Assembly: GCA_949316235.1 (NCBI GenBank)
Contig: OX438748.1
Span: 23,996,575-24,060,574 of the forward strand
Source: Oegoconia quadripuncta
Taxonomy: Eukaryota; Arthropoda; Insecta; Lepidoptera; Autostichidae
Direction of reading: 5' to 3'
DNA length: 64,000 nucleotides
The translations under genes were made by a program, and so were the position numbers. The notes under the pieces are model-generated. The model ran no database searches and was not told where the DNA came from. It saw nothing but the letters and a program-made list of their open reading frames with translations. This document shows, in pieces, positions 54,831 through 64,000 of the stretch. Within the stretch, counting starts at the first letter, position 1. Every line of letters begins with the position of its first letter.

Positions 54831-55163
54831 TTTTTTTTATGCACGACGGGTTCGTACCTGACCTCAATCACATCTGATGTAAAATGAAGATGAGGTCGAA
54901 GGTGGAAGCGTACTGACTCTGAAACTCCAACACATTTGGGAGACTGGCTATCTTATGTCTGACAATCGGAACACAACAATGCCATTAACATTGCTGATTG
55001 GCGGCAGATTTAGATAAGATGGTGGTAGCTAGCCAGGCGGGCATTTAAAATGCCCTACTACTAACCAAACCGAGTACTTAAACATGTACCCCGCTGGAGA
55101 TCGAAGCCGCGACCTCCGAATCGTAAACCCAATGTTGTTTACATTAAGCCACGGAGGCGGTTA
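54831..55163 (-). mobile_element. SINE-C copy, full length
   Basis: Minus orientation. Tail TTTTTTTTATGCACGACGGG, head GCCACGGAGGCGGTT. Confidence 0.88.
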
Positions 55164-55440
55164 AACTACTTCAAGACTAACTTACCTCAAGAGACGACTA
55201 AATCTAGTCGTCTTCCTGTTAATAATATGCTGTGTCAAATTGTGCTTTTGGAAGTTTAAGGAATGTCCATATATTTAAAGCGACTGACGCCTATTTGATC
55301 TTTGAATCTTTAAAGTTTGATAAGATTTTTAAAGAGTTTTAAATACTTCTTAACGCGGTCGGAATATCGGGACTTTATGCAAATATATTTTTTAGATGAA
55401 GCCAGGAATGGAAGCGTTGTAGAACAGCTAACCCGCGGTT
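55164..55440. repeat. duplicated flank, copy 1
   Basis: About 275 bases beginning AAACTACTTCAAGACTAACT, repeated at 58,594-58,866 next to another SINE-C in the same orientation; about 95% identical by eye. Confidence 0.85.
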
Positions 55441-56060
55441 GAAATATGAAGTCTAAGTTAGCAGCAGGAGAGAGCGAAATCAGGGGATGTGCACAAAAGA
55501 TCCTGATTGAGTCGAAGTACATAATGCTTTGTCGCTTGATGAAGCCCATGTACGCTAAACGTGACAATAATTTTTTCCCACCCACGAAGGTAAGGATCCA
55601 AAGGAATCCCCATTAAATGGTCAGACCATAACAGTGGACTCACGACTGTAGCGACAAAATGATAGACGACCTGAACCGAGCCATCCTCGTAATTTTGTAA
55701 CGGAATCGAACCCGGTCCGATCAATTCAGACGACAGGATAATTGCAACTAACTCTCTGGGGTAACTGCTTGAGGCAGGCGCGGATTTAGGTACCGACGCG
55801 ACCCTAGTTAGCTTGGATCTTGTATTCAGGATTTTCATGTCTGTATCGTATAAAAGTATGGAAGATTATGAAGGATTTGATATGGTATCTTTGGATGAAA
55901 AAGCTGCGTCCTGTGGTACCTTAGCGGTAGGTCACGATAGATTCCAAGTACTGAGATCGTATCGCAGGTCACAGCAATGCAGACTTCTTCATATAATGAA
56001 GTAGGTAGGTCGTAGGTGCGGGTTCGACACCCGCTAAGGGTAAATATTTGTATGATGAAC
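55441..56060. other. no recognisable gene
   Basis: Two overlapping open frames (55,458-55,838 minus; 55,813-56,004 plus) show no domain. Confidence 0.35.
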
Positions 56061-56064
56061 ATAA

Positions 56065-56240
56065 CTTTTTTTTTTATATATATGAGAGGGCTGCAAACGA
56101 GCATGCGGGTCACCTGATGGAAAGCAATCACCGCCACAGATGCGTTGCCGGCTTTTGAGGAAGGTGTAGGCTCGTTTCTTGAAGGTTCCAATGTCGTACT
56201 CGTTCGAGAATACCGCTGTAGGAAACTTTGAGTAGTCGGG
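56065..56240 (-). mobile_element. LINE-2 fragment
   Basis: Minus frame [20 protein letters not shown], 3' UTR and poly(A); internal deletion against 54,246-54,505. Confidence 0.7.
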
Positions 56241-56321
56241 TAAAAACAAACAACGTAAATTAAATTTCACCTGTATACTTATACAGGATGAAATTTAATT
56301 CGTGTAATTCCAAATTACTGG

Positions 56322-56604
56322 TGACTCCACTCTTGATTACGAACAACTTTCCACTAGGAACCAAAGTCGAATTCGATCAAAAAAGTTTCGGTTACCCATA
56401 CAGAGTAAACCATTCTGATACCACTTTTGTTATGGAAGTACAATAATTTTCGGCTGAAATCGGATATGGTTCTTAGTGGAAAGTTGTTCTTAATGAAGAG
56501 TGGAATCCTCAGCCGAAAATACTTACCGTAGACTTCCATACTTAAGCTGGTTTACTTTGTAATGGGTAATCGAAACTTTTTTGATCGAATTCGACTATTG
56601 TTCT
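56322..56604. mobile_element. MITE-M: interleaved inverted repeats
   Basis: Y (GTCGAATTCGATCAAAAAAG near 56,366) and its inverse (CTTTTTTGATCGAATTCGAC near 56,578) form one pair. X (GAACAACTTTCCACTAGGAA, 56,341) and its inverse (TAGTGGAAAGTTGTTCTTAA, 56,475) form a second pair, interleaved with the first. This suggests an inverted dimer of a ~130-bp unit. Confidence 0.7.
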
Positions 56605-56608
56605 TTTA

Positions 56609-56640
56609 ACCGCCTCCGTGGCTCAATGTAAATCAAAAAA
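56609..56640 (+). mobile_element. SINE-C head scrap
   Basis: AACCGCCTCCGTGGCTCAAT directly after MITE-M; then an A run. Confidence 0.6.
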
Positions 56641-56699
56641 AAAAACAAAAATATTTTATTCGATGTAGGATACAAAAATATCACTTATTGAAAGTCAAC

Positions 56700-57075
56700 A
56701 TGTTATTTTTTTTTAAACTACATCGCTTCACAAGGTGTTATGGTTAGGGAGAAGAAGCGACAAGAAACTCCGCAACAACACATCTTTTCAATTAGTTTCC
56801 ATCTTTACAATAATATTACATTTTATATTACATATTACAAAACAATAGCAATTAACATAACGACCAGCTAACACCAGACCTCCTTATCGCCTAAATAATC
56901 ATCTATCCTGTAATAACCCTTCTTACACAGAGTTTCTTTAATGTGGCGTTTAAATTTCTGCTCTGTTAAACTCAATACATGTTCTGGTATATTATTGTAA
57001 AAGCGAATGCTGTGTCCCACAAAGGATGTGCTAACCTTGCTAAGTCTAAATTGTGGAATTTCAATTTTATTTTTG
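56700..57075 (-). mobile_element. LINE-P remnant (RT C-terminus plus 3' UTR)
   Basis: Minus frame reads FRLSKVSTSFVGHSIRFYNN, then IPEHVLSLTEQKFKRHIKET, then GYYRIDDYLGDKEVW and a stop, a jockey-like RT end. 3' UTR with AAGAAACTCCGCAACAAC. The upstream end is cut by the following SINE-C. Confidence 0.8.
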
Positions 57076-57390
57076 TAAACAACATTGGGTTTACGATTCG
57101 GAGGTCGCGGGTTCGATCCTCAGCAGGGTACATGTTTAAGTACTCGGTTTGGTTGGTGGTAGGGCATTTTAAAATGTCCGCCTGGTTAGCTACCACCATC
57201 TTATCTAAATCTGCCGCCAAGCAGCAATGTTAACAGCATTGTTGTGTTCCGGTTGTCAGAGATAAGATAGCCAGCCCCCAAATGTGTTGGGATTTCCGGT
57301 CAGTACGCTTCCACCTTCGACCTCATCTTCACTTAACATTAGGTGTGATTGAGGTCAAGTGTACCAACCCGTTGTGCATAAAAAAAAATG
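57076..57390 (+). mobile_element. SINE-C copy
   Basis: Head from TGTAAACAACATTGGGTTTA (the A-box part is lost at the junction), full body, tail CGTTGTGCATAAAAAAAA. Confidence 0.85.
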
Positions 57391-57724
57391 TGGCGTCACC
57401 GGTTAATAGGAATTATACGAATTCAAATTCACCGTGAATGCCTTAAGCCGGCCCTTTAACATGGAAACTTCAACTCCTTAAATATGCAGCTTTCGCGTTG
57501 TTCCGAGGATAATTTGAAATATGTTTTCCAGTGTCGAGGAAGTTCATTTAATACTTTGTAATGCACAGGGGAATTTCACTTTGGTATGCTAGGTGCCACA
57601 GTTCATACGTTACAGTAGTGTCACTGCTTCACCTTTAGCATTATGCGCAGCATCACTTTTTTATAGCAGTAGTAATGCCCAATGTAGACATGGAAAGTGC
57701 TTGAAAAATGTAAAAATCTATTTT
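57391..57724. other. no recognisable feature
   Basis: Non-coding. Confidence 0.35.
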
Positions 57725-58028
57725 GTTTTTTTTATGCACAACGGGATGGTTCTTGACTCAATCACACCTGATGTTAAGTGAAGATGAGGTCGAAGTTGGA
57801 AGCGTACTGACCCGGAAACCCCAACACATTTGGAGGACTGGCTATCTTATCTCTGAGTAACCGGAACACAACAATGCTGTTAACTTTGTTGCTTGGCGGC
57901 AGGCGGACATTTAAAATGCCCTACCACCAACCAAACCGAGTACTTAAACATGTACCCCGCTGGCGATCGAACCCACGACCTCCGAATCATAAACCCAATG
58001 TTGTTTACATTGAGCCACGGAGGCGGTT
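57725..58028 (-). mobile_element. SINE-C copy with internal deletion
   Basis: Lacks about 30 bases after CTTGGCGGCAGGCGG; otherwise complete. Confidence 0.85.
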
Positions 58029-58255
58029 AAAGCGTACCCTGTGTGCCTATAAAAAGAATTTTTGACTTTGACATTAGTATAGTGGCGAGGGCAATTTCAG
58101 GAGCGAATGCCTAGTTTAGACGAGTCTGCTTGAAACACAAGTGGAAAGGCAACTTGCACTAATCACTTGCCGATCGATTTACACCACTGTCACTATCCTT
58201 ATGCACTGTAGGAATCACTGTCCGCGTGTAAATACACGTGCGCGAGGTATATTTA

Positions 58256-58593
58256 TTTTTATTTTTTTTATACATAACGGGTTGGTACTTGACCTCAATC
58301 ACACCTGATGTTCAGTGAAGATGAGGTCGAAGGTGGAAGAGTACTGACCCGGAAACCCCAACACATTTGGAGGACTGGCTATCTTATCTCTGACAACCGG
58401 AACACAACAATGCTATTAACATTGCTGCTTGGCGGCAGATTTAGATAAGATGGTGGTAGCTAGCCAGGCGGACATTTAAAATGCCCTACCACTAACCAAA
58501 CCGAGTACTTAAACATGTACCCCGCTGGGGATCGAACCCGCGACCTCTGAATCGTAAACCCAATGTTGTTTACATTGAGCCACGGAGGCGGTT
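58256..58593 (-). mobile_element. SINE-C copy, full length (in duplicated segment)
   Basis: Tail TTTTTTATACATAACGGG, head GAGCCACGGAGGCGGTT, followed by duplicated flank copy 2. Confidence 0.88.
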
Positions 58594-58866
58594 AAACTAC
58601 CTCAAGACTAACTTACCTCAAGACACGACCAAATCTAGTGGTCTTACTGTTAATAATATGCTGTGTAAACTGTGCTTTTGGAAGTTTAAGGAATGTCCAT
58701 ATATTTAAAGCGACTGACGCCTATTTGATCTTTGAATCTTTAAAGCTTGATAAGATTTTTAAAGAGTTTTAAATATTTCTTAACGCGGTCGGAATATCGG
58801 GACTTTATGCAAATATATTTTTTGGATGAAGCCAGATATGGAAGCGTTGTAGCACAGCTAACCTAT
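58594..58866. repeat. duplicated flank, copy 2
   Basis: AAACTACCTCAAGACTAACT to GTTGTAGCACAGCTAACC; partner of 55,164-55,440. Confidence 0.85.
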
Positions 58867-58936
58867 TGAAGGTACTGGCTGTCTTACCTACCAGTGGAAA
58901 TACAACAATGCCCTCAGTTTGCGCCATATTTAGATA

Positions 58937-59262
58937 AGTTTTTTTTTATGCACGACAGGTTCGTACTTGACCTCAATCACACCAGATGTTAAGTGAAGAT
59001 GAGGTCGAAGGTGGAAGCGTACTGACCCGGAAACCCCAACACATTTGGGGGCTGGCTATCTCATCTCTGACAACCGGAACACAGCAAATATTATTTACAT
59101 TGCTGCTTGACGGCAGATTTAGATAAGATGGTGGTAGCCAGCCAGGCGGACATTTAAAAAGCCCTACCACCAACTAAATCGAGTACTTTAACAACGCTAG
59201 GGATCGAACCCGCGACCTCCGAATGGTAAACCCAATGTTGTTTATATTGAGCCGCGGTTAAT
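58937..59262 (-). mobile_element. SINE-C copy, full length but diverged
   Basis: TTTTTTTTATGCACGACAGG tail; the head is degenerate (TATTGAGCCGCGGTT). Confidence 0.82.
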
Positions 59263-59264
59263 AC

Positions 59265-59800
59265 AAAATAGAATATCTACTGGATTAGAATCATTTGAAA
59301 CGTGGTGTTGGCGACGAATGGAGAGAATAAGCTGGATTGAAATAAAGAGCAATGAGGAGGTCCTGCAGATGGTTAATGAGAAGAGAGTGTTTTTGAAGAT
59401 CATTGAAAACAGAAGGGGAAAGACTACCACCATCTTATCAAAATCTGCTGCCAGCAGCAATGTTAATAGCATTGTTGTGTTACGGTTATCAGAGATAAGA
59501 TATCCAGTCCCCCAAATGTGTTGGGGTTTCCGGGTCGGTACGCTTCCACCTTCGACCTCATCTTCACTTAACATCAGGTGTGATTGAGGTCAAGTAGAAA
59601 CCCGTCGTGCATAAAAAAAAACTTCATTGAAGGAAAAGTGGTGGGGAAGAGCAAGAGAGGAAGGCCTAGAAGAACAGACATGGTACGAGTAAAAAAAAGT
59701 AAATGCCGTGTCTTATCAGGAAGTCAAAGAAAAGGCGGAATGTAGGGAAGTGTGGAAAGGACTCTACTGACAAGGGCATAGCTCTTAAATATAAGATGAG
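59265..59800 (+). mobile_element. LINE-3 remnant, split by a SINE-C
   Basis: Plus frame reads FETWCWRRMERISWIEIKSN, EEVLQMVNEKRVFLKIIENR, then after the SINE (59,424-59,622) EGKVVGKSKRGRPRRTDMVR. Typical LINE pol C-terminal region; stops occur near the end. Confidence 0.72.
59424..59622 (+). mobile_element. SINE-C copy, 5'-truncated
   Basis: CTACCACCATCTTATCAAAA to GTCGTGCATAAAAAAAA, inside LINE-3. Confidence 0.8.
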
Positions 59801-60199
59801 AGGGACTAGAGTACCACACAATTTTTTCTGAGAACGAACATCTGAATTTCGCATTGTAGGCAGAGAGCACACGGCACCAGCTAATTTGACAATATACCTA
59901 CAGTTAGTACCTACAAGCAGCTCATTCAAAAAACTACAAAGCAACTAACCTACTAAGCAAATGCATTGATGTTTTAACCGTATGCATAGGTATAGACGTA
60001 CCGTTACGTACAAACAAAAAATATCTCCATATTGAGCCAGGGGGACATAACAATGGCGAAAGAAAATGTCATGAGGCCAATTTGTCAAAGTGGAACGGTT
60101 AAGTTAATGGAGATTCTTGTCTAAATTTAAAGATAGTATGTAAATTATTATGAGATAACATAAATTGACATCATTCAGGTATACAAAGCAACCGTGTAG

Positions 60200-60494
60200 A
60201 ATAATTATCAAAATAAATAAAAATAAATAAAATATCATTAGACATACACACAGCGCCATATAGTTCCACACTAAGCAACTATAGGCTTGTGTTGTGGATA
60301 CCAGATGGTTGATATACTACATAAATACTTTTTTTTTTTTTGTAAATAAATACTTATTATTAATGAAAACATCCATAACTCGGGTACACATGCCCGTATT
60401 CATCACACAAACATAATGCCCCCAGCGGGATTCGAACCCGCAACCTTTTGGTATAGTGGCCAGAGTTGCTAACCACTACACCAAACAGGTCGTC
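60200..60494 (-). mobile_element. SINE-B copy, full length
   Basis: Minus orientation: tail AATAAATAAAATATC, block CACACAGCGCCATATAGTTC, B-box GGATTCGAACCC, head ACCACTACACCAAACAGGTC. Confidence 0.87.
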
Positions 60495-60734
60495 AAATTT
60501 ACTCTTATAGCAATCTTCGCAAACATTTGGAATATTTTTCTGTTTCAATGTATTAATCAGTTATCTTGACAATGCTTTTCTAGGAAAGCTTACAATTTGC
60601 TAGGGTAGGCACTGCCTTTATGTGTGGAGGGCACGCCACTGCCATAAATAGTTCTTCAAAAACAACGAAGTTATTTAAAGGGGCAGCGCTTACCTTTTCA
60701 CAAACTGCCTATTTCAAATGTCCTGTCCTAATAC

Positions 60735-60872
60735 CCAAAGGTTGCGTGGAAGATTTCGCTTTTAGTCATAAGGTCGCCAAATTGTGCATTCTATTCTTAC
60801 CACTTTTCTGAAACTGTATTTTCTTTTCTGTTGTGCAATATAGAGTATTTGTATTGTATTGAATTAATTTTT
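60735..60872 (+). mobile_element. LINE-L 3' tail
   Basis: GGAAGATTTCGCTTTTAGTC, TAAGGTCGCC, GTGCAATATAGAGTATTTGT, then a TATTG-type end. Confidence 0.55.
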
Positions 60873-61036
60873 GTAAACTTGTGCTTTTTTAAAAATACGT
60901 AGGTACGCTTAACAAGACATTTTATGACGCCTGGATAGCTCCCAATACTGTTCGTACTGTTACTTATACTGTGCTCGCCTGTACTAAGCACCCTCCTTTT
61001 CCTATAAAAGCATGTCAAATCGAATCAAAAATGATT

Positions 61037-61095
61037 TATTTTGTAGGTACACAGGGTACACTTAAAATAGTCAGATTTAACATTTTGAAGATTCT
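61037..61095 (-). mobile_element. LINE-E tail scrap
   Basis: TGTAGGTACACAGGGTACAC then TTAAAATAGTCAG, minus orientation. Confidence 0.55.
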
Positions 61096-61592
61096 CAGAT
61101 ATTTATAGGCAACGCAACAACATAAATGTACTAGCATTTATGTTACAGAATGTTTGGGTGGGGAAAGGATATTATTTATATATTATTATTTGTATATATA
61201 ATATATATTTAACTATTATTATGCAGAATTATGTATTATATTTATTTTATGTATACGTGTGTATGTAAGTATTAATAATATAGGTATATAAAATTATCAC
61301 ATATATTTTATTGTAATATACCTAATTATGTAGTTTATTACGTATAGTATGTATGTTTTTGTGCACCTATATTACGGTGGTACTAGTACTTTTTTAAGTG
61401 TCATCGATCACACGTCATCTCAATTAAGATACTTAATTAATAACATGTAAAATCTAACGTTTATTTGTAATAGATAAGTGGATAACTGTTATTGGCCTAG
61501 ATTATAATTGTAAATGTAATATTGTTTGTTTTAAGTTTAGTGGCTGTTGTTATCCTAAACAATAAAATAAAATAAAAAAAATAAAAAAAAAT
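61096..61592. other. AT-rich, no recognisable gene
   Basis: TATA-rich low-complexity stretch ending in A-rich sequence at 61,560-61,592. Confidence 0.4.
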
Positions 61593-61870
61593 AAAGCTAG
61601 TGCTTGTTCAAAAGGCAATTTTCCCTTGAGAAGAACAAGCAAGAAACTTGACAGATTGCTCTTTAAAAAAGCACAATACTATTTCATTATTAATTGTGAA
61701 ATAGTCTGGTTATGCGTATAAGCTGGTTATGTCCATGAATGTTTATCATCTAAATAATCTGATGTTTTATAATATGCTTTCATAATAAGTTTCTGTTTTA
61801 TAGTATCTTTAAATTTATTGAAAGGAAGATTTTGTATTTCAACAGGAACCTTATTGAAAAAGCGTGACAT
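61593..61870 (-). mobile_element. LINE-E 3' end
   Basis: Minus strand: 3' UTR (CAAAAGGCAATTTTCCCTTG), ORF end (TGTTTATCATCTAAATAATC) and TTTATAGTATCTTTAAATTT. Shows the uninterrupted target of the gypsy insertion at 34,771. Confidence 0.78.
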
Positions 61871-62217
61871 TGTCCACTTAGAGTCGAATAAAGTAGACTG
61901 TTGTCTCTTTTGCCCTCATTAGATGACATATCAGGGTCGGTTGACTATCTTACTCATTGTTTGGTATTAAAACTTGTTTGCTATAAGCTCATTGTACTTA
62001 AAAAGAACACTCACTTTCTAAGAGAAAATATTCCATAGAAATTCTGATACCCGTAGACCCTTTCACCATGTTGTGTAGTTAGTCTTGGAATGTTCCATCA
62101 TCATCCATGGACAGATGATCATATCACTCATGTTATATTGCTTGTTCTTTATAGAAACTGTAGGGTTTGAGTACCTAGTCATTGGAGTCCTCGTGAGCTA
62201 CATTATGCATGCATACA

Positions 62218-62495
62218 ATTTTAACAGCCTCCGTGGCTCAATGTAAACAACATTGGGTTTACGATTCGGAGGTCGCGGGTTCGATCCCCAGCGGTGTACA
62301 TGCTTACCGCACTCGGTTTGTTTGGTGGTAGGGCATTTTAAATGTCCGCCTGGCTAGCTACCACCATCTTATCTAAATCTGCCGCCAAGCAGCAATGTTA
62401 ATGTTTCCGGGTCAGTAAGCTTCCACCTTCGACCTTATCTTCACTTAACCTCAGGTGTGATAGAGGTCAAGTACCAACCCCTTGTGCTTAAAAAA
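62218..62495 (+). mobile_element. SINE-C copy with internal deletion
   Basis: Head CAGCCTCCGTGGCTCAATGT, B-box GGTTCGATCCCC; about 75 bases missing between CAGCAATGTTAAT and GTTTCCGGGTCAG. Confidence 0.85.
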
Positions 62496-62624
62496 AAAAT
62501 GCAATGACGTCACATACCTTCCAACGGAAAATGTAGTAAAATAAGCTTACTTACACTAAATGATGATGGAATACACTTCTTCTTTCAATTAAAGTTTCAA
62601 TTTCTTTTTATGCAAAACAGGTTT

Positions 62625-62900
62625 GCACTTAACTTACGTTAGCACTTAGGTGGAATTGAATCAAGCGGTAACCAGTTATGCAAAAAAAAATCCTTCTCTT
62701 CCCGTGGGTGTTTTGCGAACATAACAGTATATTACACCAAATGTGGGCAACGGAGTCATTGGTACGGAATACGGATTTACCAAAAACTTGGCGATTGCCA
62801 ACCCGCCAGCCCAGCGTAGCGACTTGGGCAATCTTCCCGTGAAAAGCGATGAAACTCGACAGCTTATGACTAGTAGGGAACTTTTAATTAATCTGACTTT
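62625..62900. repeat. degraded repeat fragments
   Basis: TTATGCAAAACAGGTTTGCA resembles a SINE-C tail (minus). CTTCCCGTGGGTGTTTTGCG resembles 18,855. Confidence 0.35.
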
Positions 62901-62929
62901 AAATAAGATTGAAATAATACTGCTATTGG

Positions 62930-63170
62930 TGAGACATTTTTTATGCACAATGGGTTAGCACTTGACCTCAAACACACCTGATGTAAAGTGAAGAGAGGCC
63001 GTAGGTGGAAGCGTACTGACCCGGAAACTCCATTTTATTTGGGGAACTGGCTATCTTATCTCTGACAACCGGAACACACGCTTGGCTTAGTTTGGATACT
63101 TAGAGCGCGCGGTTGGGACTATATGTATATATGATTGGTGAAAGTGTCAGAAATATTTATTTATTTATTA
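62930..63170. mobile_element. SINE-C tail half (minus) joined to SINE-A 3' part (plus)
   Basis: TTTTTTATGCACAATGGG to TGACAACCGGAACACA (SINE-C, minus), then GCTTGGCTTAGTTTGGATAC to AGTGTCAGAAATATTTATTT (SINE-A 3' block, plus). Confidence 0.65.
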
Positions 63171-63689
63171 TTTATGGAGAAAACGTGTTCCAGCCTGTTT
63201 CCGTGCTTCTGTATTCCCTTTTAATTTTTTTTTAAACTTTTTTGTAAATAGCTCATTTTTCTCTGTCATAGTGCATACATTATGTATCTTATGTTGAAAT
63301 AAAATAAATAGCTAAGAAATATTTTAAATAGCAACAACGTCGCTAATTATTAGCATCATTGAACTCCGCCATTAAAATCATTAATTTTATATAATGATAC
63401 AAAAAAAAAATAACAAAACAGTGACAAGGTACAGTGGGCGTCGCAAAACTACAAATCAAGGATACAGACAGGTCAATTTGATTGATGTATCGAAACGCAC
63501 AATGATGAATTATGATAAAAATGATCTCATTTGGCCTCCACTATTGTTTATTAATGATAAAATGATTTTTTTTTTCTCGATTCTCCGATAGCAAATAATT
63601 TTATTGTTAAGGCTGTGATACACTGCATACTAAAAATATCTAATTTTCATACTATTCCCATATGAAGACATTCGAATAGTCCTTTAAAA
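63171..63689. other. no recognisable feature
   Basis: A 65-codon frame at 63,394-63,591 shows no domain. Confidence 0.35.
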
Positions 63690-63830
63690 TAACACACAAC
63701 GCGGGCGCCATGTTGGATTTTTTATCATAAAATGTATCCTATGACACGCCAGGGATCAAGATGAATCTAACGACACCATGCACATCAAAATCGGTCAAGC
63801 CGTTTAGGCCACAGAACGGAAAATAGAAAT
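63690..63830 (+). repeat. Interspersed repeat H, copy 2
   Basis: GCGCCATGTTGGATTTTTTA, GGATCAAGATGAATCTAACG, AAATCGGTCAAGCCGTTTAG; partner of 9895-10,060. Confidence 0.6.
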
Positions 63831-63889
63831 TTAGGTTTTCGTCACATTAGTAATATTTTTATTTAAAATAAAAAAAAAATATTATAAAT

Positions 63890-64000
63890 ATATATTAAAT
63901 TCTCGGAGACACACAGTAATTATCTAGTCCCAAACAGAGCAAAGCTGGTACTATGCATACTAAATAACGTATAAACATACAACATTATTTATATAAACAT
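63890..64000 (-). mobile_element. SINE-A 3' part, cut by the window end
   Basis: TAATTATCTAGTCCCAAAC, then CATACTAAATAACGTATAAA and TTTATATAAACAT to the last base. Confidence 0.6.

Overview
The window looks like a gene-poor, AT-rich, repeat-dense stretch of an insect nuclear genome, most likely a moth or butterfly. The reasons are spliceosomal introns, at least three tRNA-derived SINE families, many 3'-end fragments of jockey/RTE/R1-type LINEs, TA-flanked MITEs and a Ty3/gypsy retrotransposon. I see no bacterial signal, no intact tRNA or rRNA gene and no CRISPR array. No convincing host protein-coding gene was found. Two weak host candidates are a CpG-rich promoter/first-exon-like stretch (about 21.34-21.77 kb) and one orphan exon-like ORF (31.1-31.3 kb). 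Repeat boundaries were read by eye and are good to about 20 bases unless a target-site duplication (TSD) fixes them.

Layout. 0-34 kb: mosaic of old repeats. It holds LINE C-terminal fragments (families named here LINE-1, LINE-2, LINE-3, LINE-E, LINE-L, LINE-P), tRNA-SINEs (SINE-A, SINE-B, SINE-C, SINE-I), a TA-flanked MITE family (MITE-D), and four tandem or inverted structures: a 56-bp minisatellite at 5.7 kb, a 194-bp array at 26.8-27.6 kb, a 60-bp minisatellite at 30.3-30.9 kb, and twin perfect hairpins at 33.2 kb. 34.77-40.30 kb: a structurally complete, apparently young Ty3/gypsy element on the minus strand. It has near-identical 200-bp LTRs, a tRNA-Trp-like primer site, gag with a CHCC-type knuckle, and an intact pol in the -1 frame; these fit the CsRn1-like clade. 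It sits inside an older LINE-E copy. 41.44-42.67 kb: a 1.2-kb GC-rich, poly(A)-tailed, hairpin-rich retroelement with a 15-bp TSD.

43.106-50.515 kb: the main object of interest, a 7,410-bp DNA transposon inserted in a SINE-B copy. It has about 38-bp terminal inverted repeats and a 4-bp ATAT TSD. Its minus-strand gene has three coding exons plus a probable non-coding first exon, and encodes a DDE-type, Sola-like transposase of about 995 residues if read across one -1 frame change. The frame change falls exactly on the canonical slippery heptamer A AAA AAC. Just inside each terminus is an array of a ~20-bp core repeated at an exact 43-bp period, and the core is also present in each terminal repeat. 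These look like arrayed transposase-binding sites.

50.5-64 kb: a dense field of SINE-C copies with LINE-2/LINE-P fragments, an interleaved inverted-repeat element, and a ~600-bp DNA-level duplication (54.8-55.4 versus 58.3-58.9 kb).

The genes do not form a shared pathway. The two coding systems are self-contained selfish elements: pol/gag for reverse transcription and integration, and a cut-and-paste transposase acting on its own termini. Nested insertions give a relative order: LINE-E before the gypsy element, SINE-B before the Sola-like transposon, LINE-1 before SINE-C.
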